Part shown: piece after piece, positions 24,262 through 31,639 of the stretch
Position numbering within the stretch: the first letter of the stretch is position 1
Layout: each line of letters opens with the position of its first letter
From: NAT127 sp041655035
GTDB lineage: Bacteria > Pseudomonadota > Gammaproteobacteria > Pseudomonadales > Porticoccaceae
NCBI GenBank assembly: GCA_041655035.1
Contig: JBAZCN010000018.1
Location: 1-35,595, forward strand
Direction: 5' to 3'
DNA: 35,595 bases
Notes under the pieces: generated by a model
Databases searched by the model: none
Seen by the model: only the letters and a program-made list of their open reading frames with translations
What the model was told of the DNA's origin: nothing
Made by a program: the position numbers and the translations under genes

Positions 24262-24938
24262 TGTCCGGCTATTTCGTCACCGGCACCGACACCGACGCCG
24301 GCAAAACCCTGGTTACCGCCGCGCTGCTCGCCAGGGCCGGCGGCGCAGGGCTGCGCACCCTGGCGCTCAAGCCGGTGGCGGCGGGGGCGGAGCGCACTGC
24401 CGAAGGGTTGCGCAACAGCGATGCGCTGATCCTCCAGGGCGCCGCCAACCAACCCTGCACCTACGACGATATCAATCCGTTCTGCCTGGCGCCGGCGATC
24501 GCCCCCCATATCGCCGCCCGGGAAGCGGGCGTGATCCTGGACGCGATCACGGTGGCGGCGCGCTGCCGCCCGATGCTCGGTCGCGCCGCGGATTTGCTGC
24601 TGGTGGAAGGGGCGGGCGGCTGGCGGGTGCCGCTCAACGATCGTGAAAGCTTTGCCGACCTGGCCCGCGTTCTGGGCTTTCCGGTGATCCTGGTAGTGGG
24701 CATGAAGCTCGGCTGCATCAACCACGCGCTGCTCACCGCCGACGCAATTCGCGCCGATGGCCTCGAAGTGGCGGGCTGGGTCGCCAACCGGGTTGCGCCG
24801 ACCATGTCCCGCTACCGCGAGAACCGCGACACCCTGGCTCAGCGGCTCGGCGCGCCACTGCTGGGCGAAGTGCCGTTCATCGCCGGTGGCGACTATCGGC
24901 AGGCGGCGCAGTGGCTGGTCCTGCCGGACAGCGGTTGA
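24261..24938 (+). CDS. bioD: Dethiobiotin synthetase BioD
   Basis: ATP-dependent carboxylase closing the ureido ring of dethiobiotin. Length is 225 residues. P-loop 'GTDTDAGKT' at 8-16; 'LKPVAAG' carries the catalytic Lys; 'VEGAGGWRVPL' and 'GWVANRV' are the usual switch and nucleotide-base regions. The ATG at 24261 overlaps the bioHC stop (TGATG). Last gene of the bio operon. bioA, which makes its substrate, is not in the window. Confidence 0.97.
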   Translation: MSGYFVTGTDTDAGKTLVTAALLARAGGAGLRTLALKPVAAGAERTAEGLRNSDALILQGAANQPCTYDDINPFCLAPAIAPHIAAREAGVILDAITVAARCRPMLGRAADLLLVEGAGGWRVPLNDRESFADLARVLGFPVILVVGMKLGCINHALLTADAIRADGLEVAGWVANRVAPTMSRYRENRDTLAQRLGAPLLGEVPFIAGGDYRQAAQWLVLPDSG

Positions 24939-24944
24939 GATGCC

Positions 24945-24973
24945 ATGACGCCACCTCCGGGAGTGGGTACAAT
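24945..24973 (+). promoter_or_regulatory. Probable promoter of the DUF3094 gene
   Basis: ATGACG (24945-24950), 17-nt spacer, TACAAT (24968-24973) followed by GGCGC. It starts right after bioD, so the small downstream gene probably has its own transcript. Confidence 0.5.
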
Positions 24974-25014
24974 GGCGCTGTTTTCCGCCAGCCAGATGAT
25001 TTGAAGGGCATGTC

Positions 25015-25206
25015 ATGACCGATCAACCCCCCCGCAAACTCAATGATGAAGACCTCGCCCGGGTCAAGGAATACCTCTCAGGCCCCGTCCAGCGGGTCGA
25101 CCGCAAACCGTTCCGGCCCTGGCTGCTGCTGTTTTGGTTGTGGGTGGTGGTGATGATATTGGGCGGCGTCAGTCTGGTGCTGGGCCGTATCGAAGGCTTT
25201 CTCTAG
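25015..25206 (+). CDS. Small DUF3094 membrane protein
   Basis: 63 residues: a polar N-terminal third with 'KLNDEDLARVKEYLSGPVQRVDRKPFRPW', then one membrane helix 'LLLFWLWVVVMILGGVSLVL' (about 37-56). The pattern matches DUF3094, known from Pseudomonas and relatives and of unknown function. The helix position suggests N-in topology (positive residues before it). ATG at 25015 follows a GAAGGGC ribosome site. The stop is TAG within CTAG, immediately followed by the left end of repeat copy 5. Confidence 0.8.
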   Translation: MTDQPPRKLNDEDLARVKEYLSGPVQRVDRKPFRPWLLLFWLWVVVMILGGVSLVLGRIEGFL

Positions 25207-25342
25207 GGGCTGTTGCCGTTTCACCGGCCAGGCAAAAGCAGCGATGCTGCCGCATCGCCGGTGAGCCTCTTTCGTCGGCACACCCGATGCGCTTTCATAG
25301 GGTGTGCCGAGGAACGAAGCGCACCGCGGAAGCCGCAGCTAT
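25206..25342 (+). repeat. MITE-like palindromic element, copy 5
   Basis: The left end GGGGCTGTTGCCGTTTCACC starts at 25206, the last base of the DUF3094 stop. Then comes a flank shared with copies 3 and 6 (GGCCAGGCAAAAGCAGC), and arms at 25260-25289 and 25296-25325 with a 6-nt spacer. The right outer end is not recognisable; the fbpB stop begins at 25343. It lies between convergent genes. Confidence 0.85.
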
Positions 25343-27049
25343 TCAAAGCGTGGGGTGTTCCGCCAGGTGGCTGTCCGCCGCCAGTTTCTGGCGACCGACG
25401 CGGGCCAGCAGAATCACCGGAATCAGACCGACGACGACAATGATCAGCGCGGCGATGGCGCCTTCCTCGTAGGTGCCTCGGGCGGCCTCGGCGTAGAGGC
25501 GGGTCGCCAGGGTTTCGACATTGAGCGGGCGCAGCAACAGGGTCGCCGGCAACTCCTTCATGCAATCGACGAACACCAACAGGGCGGCGGCGGCCAGTGC
25601 CGGCCGGATCAGCGGCAGGTGGATGCGGCGCAGCACGCCGCCGTGGTTCTCGCCCAGGGTGCGCGCGGCGTGGTCGAGGGACGGGGCGATCCGCGCCAGG
25701 CCGGATTCGATGCCGCCTGCCGAGACCGCCAGAAAGCGGGCGCTATAGGCGTAGATCAGGGCGGCGCCGGAACCGAGAATGAGCAGTCCCACGGCGGCGC
25801 CGCTGACGTGCTCGATAAACTCGCCGAGCACACCATCGATAAATCCCAGCGGCACCAGCAGGCCGATGGCCAACACCGTGCCGGGGATGGCGTAGCCGAA
25901 GCTGGCGATCCGTTCCAGGCCGCGGGCCGCGGGCCCGGGGGTGATGCGCGCGGTGTAGGCGATCACCGTGCCGAGGACCAGGGTGACCAGGGTGGCCACG
26001 GTGGCCAGGATCACCGTGTCGCGGGCGACGGACAACAGCGCCGGGGGAAAGCCGGCAAAGCGGATGCGCGCGATGCTTTCGACTACGAGGTAAAGCAGCG
26101 GCAGGATAAAACCCAGCAGCACGGGCAGGCAGCCCAGGACCAGGGCGAGCAGCGCCGGCGCGCCGCGCAGGCGCTGGGGCGTCATCCGCCTTGAGCGCTG
26201 GGCGGAGGCGGCGTAACCCTGGCGGCGGCGGCCGGCGCGCTCGATAAGCAGCAGCGCCGCGACCACCGCGAGCATGGCCAGGGCGATCTGGGCGGCGCCG
26301 GCGAGGTCGGAGCGATTGACCCAGGTGGAGTAGATCGAGATGGTCAGGGTGCGCACGCCGAGGAACTCCGAGGCGCCGATATCGTTGATGGCTTCCATAA
26401 GCGCCAGACTGGTACCGACCGCCACCGCCGGCCGCGCCAGGGGTAGCGCCACGCGCAGGAAAACGCTGTGCGGCCCCAGCCCCAGAGAGCGCCCGGCCTC
26501 GATCAGCGTCGCCGATTGCATCAGGAACAGCGCCCGGGTCGTCAGATAGACATAGGGGTAGAGCACGAAGCCGAACAGCAGGATGCAGCCGCCGATCGAG
26601 CGCACGTCCGGCAACGACAGGTCTCGGGGGCTGCTCAGGCCCAGCAGGCCGCGCAGCGCCGTCTGCACCGGGCCTATCGGGTGCAGCAGGTCCATATAGG
26701 CGTAGGCCACGATATAGGTGGGCATCGCCAGGGGCAGCAACAAGGCCCAGTCGAGCAGAGCGCGGCCGCGAAAGTCATAGGCCGTGACCAGCCAGGCGCT
26801 GCCGGTACCGATGGCGACCACCAGCACACCGACACCGCCGAGCAGCAGGGCGGTGTCGATCAGGGTCGGCGGCAACACGTGGGCGAGCAGGTGCGGCCAC
26901 AGGCTGCTGTCGCTGCTGAAAGCTTCCACCACCAGCGAAATGACCGGCGCCAGCACCAGCAGGGCGATCACCGCGGCGGCGGTCAGCCAGCCGCGGTGGC
27001 GCGGTGGATTGCCGCCCGGCAGGCGGGCGGCGCGTTGCCTGTCAACCAT
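25343..27049 (-). CDS. fbpB: Ferric iron ABC transporter, permease (FbpB type)
   Basis: Inner-membrane permease of 568 residues with two fused transport halves and about a dozen membrane segments, the layout of FbpB/SfuB/AfuB. Each half has an ABC-binding EAA-like loop: 'EAGRSLGLGPHSVFLRVALP' and, near the C-terminus, 'HAARTLGENHGGVLRRIHLP'. It pairs with the binding protein FbpA (2 bases upstream) and the ATPase FbpC. Last gene of the Fur-box operon, followed by repeat copy 5, which may act as its 3' hairpin. The substrate (Fe3+) is inferred from subfamily and neighbours; thiamine or other FbpB-like permeases are less likely. Confidence 0.9.
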   Translation of the reverse strand: MVDRQRAARLPGGNPPRHRGWLTAAAVIALLVLAPVISLVVEAFSSDSSLWPHLLAHVLPPTLIDTALLLGGVGVLVVAIGTGSAWLVTAYDFRGRALLDWALLLPLAMPTYIVAYAYMDLLHPIGPVQTALRGLLGLSSPRDLSLPDVRSIGGCILLFGFVLYPYVYLTTRALFLMQSATLIEAGRSLGLGPHSVFLRVALPLARPAVAVGTSLALMEAINDIGASEFLGVRTLTISIYSTWVNRSDLAGAAQIALAMLAVVAALLLIERAGRRRQGYAASAQRSRRMTPQRLRGAPALLALVLGCLPVLLGFILPLLYLVVESIARIRFAGFPPALLSVARDTVILATVATLVTLVLGTVIAYTARITPGPAARGLERIASFGYAIPGTVLAIGLLVPLGFIDGVLGEFIEHVSGAAVGLLILGSGAALIYAYSARFLAVSAGGIESGLARIAPSLDHAARTLGENHGGVLRRIHLPLIRPALAAAALLVFVDCMKELPATLLLRPLNVETLATRLYAEAARGTYEEGAIAALIIVVVGLIPVILLARVGRQKLAADSHLAEHPTL

Positions 27050-27051
27050 GC

Positions 27052-28101
27052 TCAGTTATCGAAACCGATACGCTCGGCCAGCAGGCTGGCGGCTTTGCGG
27101 TGTTTGGCGATTTCCGTCAACGGCACGTTGTCTGCTTCGAGGGGGCCGAAACTGGCAATGATGGGGTCGGGCTCGATACCGGCCTTGACCGGGTATTCGT
27201 AGTCGATGCCGGCGTAGATGACCTGGGCTTCATCCGATACCAGGTATTCGAGCAGCTTGACGGCGTGGTCGCGATTGGGGGCATTCTTGGCCAGGGCCGC
27301 GCCGGAAATGTTCACATGGGTGCCGCCGTTCTCAAAAGTGGGCAGAATCACCTGGATGGCGTCGCCCCAGCGTTTTTGCTCGGGGCCGCCCTCGCCACTG
27401 CGCATGCGGCCGACATAGTAGGAGTTGGCGATACCGATATCGCACAGTTGGCCGAGGATATCGCGGGCCACCTCGCGGTCGCCGCCGCCGGGCTTGCGGG
27501 CCAGGTTGGCCTTGACGCCCCTGAGCCATGTTTCGGTGGCCGCCTCGCCGTGGTGGGCGATATGGGCGGCGATCAGCGCGGTGTTATAGGGGTGCAGGCC
27601 GGAGCGAGTGCAGACCATGCCTTTCCACTTGGGATCGGCGAGATCCTCGTAGCGAAAGCCGGCCAGGTCGTCGCGGTCGGTGGCGGCATACAGGAGCCGG
27701 GCGCGCAGTGACAGCGAGAACCACTGGCCCCCGGCGTCCCGCAACTGGGGGGGTATGGCCTCTTCGAGTACCGGAGAATCGACCGGCTGGGCGAGGCCCT
27801 TGTCGACGATATCCAGCAGGTTGCCGAAATCCACCGTCATCAACAGGTCGGCCGGGGAGCGCCTGCCCTCGGCCGCAACGCGCTCGGCGAGGCCGTCCTT
27901 GACGAACACCGTGTTGACCTTGATCCCGCTGGATTGGGTAAAGGCCTCCAGCAACGGCAGGATCAGGCCCGGTTCCCGGGTGGTGTAGAGATTGACCTCG
28001 TCGGCGGCGCTGGCGCCGCCGGCCGCCAGCAAGGTCGCGCCGGCCAGCGCGGCGACACGGAACAAGCGGGGCAGGCGTCTATTGTTGCGTACAGGATTCA
28101 T
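27052..28101 (-). CDS. fbpA: Ferric iron-binding periplasmic protein (FbpA type)
   Basis: Periplasmic solute-binding protein of 349 residues. A Sec signal peptide ends in 'AAGGASAADEV' (cleavage about residue 32). The mature protein starts with 'VNLYTTREPGLILPLLEAF', as in FbpA/FutA, and carries the paired tyrosines Tyr228-Tyr229 in 'GIANSYYVGRM' that ligate ferric iron in this family. The start is ATG at 28101 with GAGG upstream; the frame is open to 28392 but that part overlaps fbpC and is not used. Two bases separate it from fbpB, so they are probably translationally coupled. Confidence 0.93.
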   Translation of the reverse strand: MNPVRNNRRLPRLFRVAALAGATLLAAGGASAADEVNLYTTREPGLILPLLEAFTQSSGIKVNTVFVKDGLAERVAAEGRRSPADLLMTVDFGNLLDIVDKGLAQPVDSPVLEEAIPPQLRDAGGQWFSLSLRARLLYAATDRDDLAGFRYEDLADPKWKGMVCTRSGLHPYNTALIAAHIAHHGEAATETWLRGVKANLARKPGGGDREVARDILGQLCDIGIANSYYVGRMRSGEGGPEQKRWGDAIQVILPTFENGGTHVNISGAALAKNAPNRDHAVKLLEYLVSDEAQVIYAGIDYEYPVKAGIEPDPIIASFGPLEADNVPLTEIAKHRKAASLLAERIGFDN

Positions 28102-28163
28102 GGGAACCTCAGATCGGTAGGGGAATGAGTGCAAAGCGGGGATGGGAGATGTCATGATCCGGC

Positions 28164-29267
28164 TCAGGGTGTGTCCGCGGCGAACAGCATCGCGCGGCTG
28201 GAATCGATGGCGAGCTCGACCGGTTCGCCCGGAGCGACGACGGTGGCGCCGCAGCGCACCAGCAATGGTCGCTCGAGGCCGGGCACCCTCAGCCGCAACT
28301 GGTGGCTGTCGCCGAGAAACAGGTTTTCGAGCACCTCGGCCTGTATGCCGCTGGGCTGTTGGACGAGGCGCACGTCGTGGGGGCGCAGGCACAGGCGCAG
28401 CGCCGTACCGGGGGTGAAGCCCGGCGCGGCGAAACAGCCGAGCGGGGTATCGAGCTGGCCGTCGCCGCAGCGGCTTTCGATTTCGTTGAGATCGCAGAAA
28501 AACCGTGCGGCGAACAGCGATTGTGGCTGGTTGTAGACCTGATCCGGAGCGCCGCTCTGGACGATGCGCCCGTCGCGCATCAGCACGATGCGGTCGGCGA
28601 TGCGCATCGCCTCTTCCGGGTCGTGGGTGACCACCACGGCGGTGGTGCCGCTATCCCGCAGCAGCGCCATGGTTTCGTCGCGAACCCGGTCGCGCAGCCG
28701 GCGGTCGAGGTTGGAAAAGGGCTCGTCCATCAGCAGCAGCCGCGGTTCCGGCGCCAGGGCGCGGGCCAGCGCCACGCGTTGTTGTTCGCCGCCGGACAGG
28801 GTGTGGGGAAAATTGTCGGCGTGGTGGGTCATGCGCACCCGCTCCAGCGCCGCCATGGCGGCTGCCCGCTGGCTGGCGCGGTTGCCGCTGTCGCGCAGGC
28901 CGAACATCACGTTGGCCAGTACGCTGAGATGGGGGAACAGGGCGTAATCCTGGAAAACCAGCCCGATGCGCCGATGCTCGGGGGGCACAAAGGTGGTGGG
29001 ACCGCTCACTTCCTCGCCGTCGAGCAGCACGCGGCCGGCGCTGGGCCGCTCGAGTCCGGCGATCAGCCGCAGCAGGGTGGTTTTGCCGCAGCCGGAGTGG
29101 CCGAGCAGGCACAGCGTGGTGCCGGCGTCGGCCCGCCACGACACGCCGTCCACCGCCGCGCGCTCGCCATAGTGCTGGCTCAGCGCGTCGAGCTGTACGG
29201 CGGCAGGTGTCGCGGCGGGAATGGCACCGGGCATGGTCGCTGTGTTCTGGTGGCGGGAAAGGCTCAT
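28164..29267 (-). CDS. fbpC: Ferric iron ABC transporter, ATPase (FbpC type)
   Basis: ATP-binding subunit, 367 residues from the ATG at 29267. Walker A 'GHSGCGKTT' (56-64), Q-loop 'VFQDYALFPHLSV', signature 'LSGGEQQRVALARAL', Walker B 'LLLMDEPFSNLD' and switch 'VVTHDPEEA' are complete. The C-terminal about 110 residues form a TOBE-like regulatory domain ('LRLCLRPHDVRL'). An open frame upstream to 29405 lacks family homology; AGGA lies about 12 bases before the chosen start, a loose fit. It sits 40 bases after the DUF1513 gene and 62 before fbpA, in the same direction. Confidence 0.93.
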   Translation of the reverse strand: MSLSRHQNTATMPGAIPAATPAAVQLDALSQHYGERAAVDGVSWRADAGTTLCLLGHSGCGKTTLLRLIAGLERPSAGRVLLDGEEVSGPTTFVPPEHRRIGLVFQDYALFPHLSVLANVMFGLRDSGNRASQRAAAMAALERVRMTHHADNFPHTLSGGEQQRVALARALAPEPRLLLMDEPFSNLDRRLRDRVRDETMALLRDSGTTAVVVTHDPEEAMRIADRIVLMRDGRIVQSGAPDQVYNQPQSLFAARFFCDLNEIESRCGDGQLDTPLGCFAAPGFTPGTALRLCLRPHDVRLVQQPSGIQAEVLENLFLGDSHQLRLRVPGLERPLLVRCGATVVAPGEPVELAIDSSRAMLFAADTP

Positions 29268-29307
29268 TGTAACGGATTCCTGTAATAGGGCATGGCGGGC
29301 TCCGGAG

Positions 29308-30420
29308 TCAGATGCGCCGCAGGTGGTTGTCCCAGGCGAGGGCCGGGCCGGGTGGCAGAATGGTCGCCATCGCAGCGCCGGGGCCGCCGCGGGCGAGGCC
29401 GCCAAAGCCGTCGCTGAGCAGGAAGTCGTTGCCGGCCAGCGGCGCGGCGCCGCAGCCGTCGGCTATCGCCTGGCTGCCGAGACAGCGGCCGCTGTCGGCG
29501 TCCCAGTACACCACCAGTCCACCCAGCGGGCTGGTGGTGGCGATGATGTCGCCGGCGCCGCTCGCCGCCACCGAGCCTACGTAGTTGCGCATCCGGTGGC
29601 GAATGGGGTCGGGCATGGCGAGCAGCTCGGGCTGTTCGCCGCGGCGATGGCGGCCGACCAGGGCCGGCCTGTCGGCGGCGGGGCCGCTGTGCTGGCAGCC
29701 GAACCAGACCGCGCCGTTGCGGTCCAGCGCCAGGTGGCGGATCGACAATTGATGAAGCGCCGGCGCCAGCGCCACGCTCTCCAGCAGGCGGCCGTTGCGG
29801 CTGTCGATATAAGCCAGCGAGGGCGCCATGGTGTCGCGATTGAGCACCGTCTTGCCGTAGTCGGGATGGGTGAGAATGCCGCCGTTGGCCACGCACAGCG
29901 TGTGCCCGTCCGGCATCAGCAGCAATTCATGGGGGCCGATGCCGGTGCTGTCGAACTCGCCGAGGCGGTGCAGCTTGTCGGCGTCGTAGACGCCTACGAC
30001 GCCGCGCCCGGTCTCGTAGTCGTTCTCGGTGGTGAACAGCAGCTGGCCATCCGCGGACAAGCTGCCGTGGCCAAAGAAGTGGCGGCCCTCGGGCAGGGCC
30101 AGGGACCGGGGCGGGGCATCGTCGTCGAGCCCGAAGCCATAGGCAAAGAAGCCGGGCTGGCGGCCGAACACCACCGCTCGCCGGCGTGCGGGATCGATGG
30201 CGAAACTGTGGCCCCGCCCGGGCAGCGGGAACACCCGGTGATCCGCGCCACCGGCGTCGATACAGGCCGCTTCGTAACGGGCGCCGCGTTTGCGGGAGGC
30301 CAGGTACAGGCCGCCGGCAGCGGGGAGCGCTGCCGGCGGGGCGCCGAGCAGCGGGCCGGCCGCCGCCAGCAGCTGGCCCGCGGCCAGCAGGCGCAGCAGC
30401 TGGCGGCGGTCAGGATTCAT
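29308..30420 (-). CDS. DUF1513 protein, Tat-exported
   Basis: 370 residues. The N-terminus 'MNPDRRQLLRLLAAGQLLAA' looks like a twin-arginine signal (RRQLL). The mature part is a beta-propeller-like repeat protein: 'HSFAIDPARRRAVVFGR', 'GHGSLSADGQLLFTTEND', 'GPHELLLMPDGHTLCVANGG' and 'RHLALDRNGAVWFGCQ', matching DUF1513. In Pseudomonas and relatives this family travels with imelysins and di-haem oxidoreductases in iron-regulated clusters, as here. Enzymatic activity is unknown. It is 45 bases after the second imelysin gene and 40 before fbpC. Confidence 0.85.
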   Translation of the reverse strand: MNPDRRQLLRLLAAGQLLAAAGPLLGAPPAALPAAGGLYLASRKRGARYEAACIDAGGADHRVFPLPGRGHSFAIDPARRRAVVFGRQPGFFAYGFGLDDDAPPRSLALPEGRHFFGHGSLSADGQLLFTTENDYETGRGVVGVYDADKLHRLGEFDSTGIGPHELLLMPDGHTLCVANGGILTHPDYGKTVLNRDTMAPSLAYIDSRNGRLLESVALAPALHQLSIRHLALDRNGAVWFGCQHSGPAADRPALVGRHRRGEQPELLAMPDPIRHRMRNYVGSVAASGAGDIIATTSPLGGLVVYWDADSGRCLGSQAIADGCGAAPLAGNDFLLSDGFGGLARGGPGAAMATILPPGPALAWDNHLRRI

Positions 30421-30465
30421 ACTGCACCGGGCGGCGTGGCGGGACGAAAGGTTCTGTCGGCACGG

Positions 30466-31635
30466 TCAGTCACCATCCAGGGAATTGAAGCCGATATTGA
30501 CGCCAAACGCCGGGGGCAGATACTCGACCACGATGGCCTGAAGGTTCTTGAGCAGCATTATCGCGTAGAGCAGCTGCTCGCGGCTTTCCGCTTCGCTGAC
30601 GGCGCGTTCGAAGGGCGGCAGCGGCTCCTCCAGCAAGGCCAGCAGGCGCTCACCTTCGGCCACCAGGTTCTCACCGATCCAGCGCTCCTCGGCGGGCAGT
30701 TGCGCGTCGAATCCCGTTGCCTGGTAGATATCGAGCAGGCCGCGGACGTTGGCTTGCAGCAGCTCGACGGTAAGCTGGCTGCGCCACAGCGGGGCGCGTT
30801 GCCCGCGGGCGCTGTCGATGGTGGCACCGACGGCCGGCAGCAGCTTGATATCGCGGGTCAGTTGCAGGCCTGTGGAGAGCATTTTCAGAGCCTCGGTGCC
30901 GACTTCGCCCACCGAGCGGTAAACCGGCTGTTGCGGGCCGGGCGCGACAAACTGCCGGGCAAACGCTGTATCGCCGGCCCAGGCCTGTTGCAGCTCGGCG
31001 CTGACGGCGACCAGATTGCGGGCGCTGGCGGCGGCCAACTGGCAGCGGTAGCGGCCGCTGGCCTCATCGCTGGCGATCTGTTCGCTGGCGCCACTGTTGT
31101 AAAGGAGGTAGTCGAGAGCGGGGATGCCCTGCACCGCGACACTGCGCTTGGCGAGCTGCCCGGCATCGAGGGCGGCCGGGTCGGCGACGGCCAGCAGGGC
31201 GGACAGCTGGCGCTGGGTGACCCCGCGGGTGTCGGGGAAAAAGAATAGGCGCTCCAGTCGGTTCCGCTCCAGGAGTGGACCGAAGCGCAGCAGCTCCACC
31301 CGGCCCCAGGCAGCCACCAGGTCTCTGAAACGGGCATCCACCGCCTCGCGGTGGGCGCTGTCGCCAGGGGCCTGGCAATAGGCCGGCAGCGCGGCCGACA
31401 GTTTCTCGCCGGTGCGGTGCAATTCGGCCACCGCGGGCTGGATATAGCCGGTGAGCAGGCGCTGGCCAAGGTCTGTGGGCAGTTCGGCGGCGAGCAGCGG
31501 CTGCGCCAGGCACAGTGTCAACGGCGCGACGAGTCGCAGCAGAACGTTCAGGGCGCCTTTTCTGTGGTGGCGGGAGTGATGGCGCCTGCGGGGCGGGCTT
31601 GATGCTGTGGTTTTGATGGTGCTCATGGTCGTCAT
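30466..31635 (-). CDS. Imelysin family protein, second copy
   Basis: Up to 389 residues from the ATG at 31635 (a further ATG is at 31626). A long basic N-terminus ('RRRHHSRHHRKG') precedes a signal segment 'VLLRLVAPLTLCLAQPLLAAE'. The mature part matches imelysin_peptidase-like proteins (M75 fold) but lacks GxHxxE: 'GIPALDYLLY' stands at that place, as in the partner paralogue of such clusters. A direct peptidase role is therefore unlikely and iron binding at another site is possible. The start is four bases after the di-haem gene stop, implying coupled translation. Probably periplasmic or outer-membrane attached. Confidence 0.82.
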   Translation of the reverse strand: MTTMSTIKTTASSPPRRRHHSRHHRKGALNVLLRLVAPLTLCLAQPLLAAELPTDLGQRLLTGYIQPAVAELHRTGEKLSAALPAYCQAPGDSAHREAVDARFRDLVAAWGRVELLRFGPLLERNRLERLFFFPDTRGVTQRQLSALLAVADPAALDAGQLAKRSVAVQGIPALDYLLYNSGASEQIASDEASGRYRCQLAAASARNLVAVSAELQQAWAGDTAFARQFVAPGPQQPVYRSVGEVGTEALKMLSTGLQLTRDIKLLPAVGATIDSARGQRAPLWRSQLTVELLQANVRGLLDIYQATGFDAQLPAEERWIGENLVAEGERLLALLEEPLPPFERAVSEAESREQLLYAIMLLKNLQAIVVEYLPPAFGVNIGFNSLDGD

Positions 31636-31639
31636 GATC

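Noticed and set aside
28102..28392. 5' extension of fbpA
   Set aside because: Overlaps the end of fbpC and precedes a clear signal peptide with its own GAGG ribosome site.
29221..31248. 675-codon open frame on plus across the DUF1513 and imelysin genes
   Set aside because: Spans three real minus-strand genes and lacks any domain; typical GC-rich antisense artefact.
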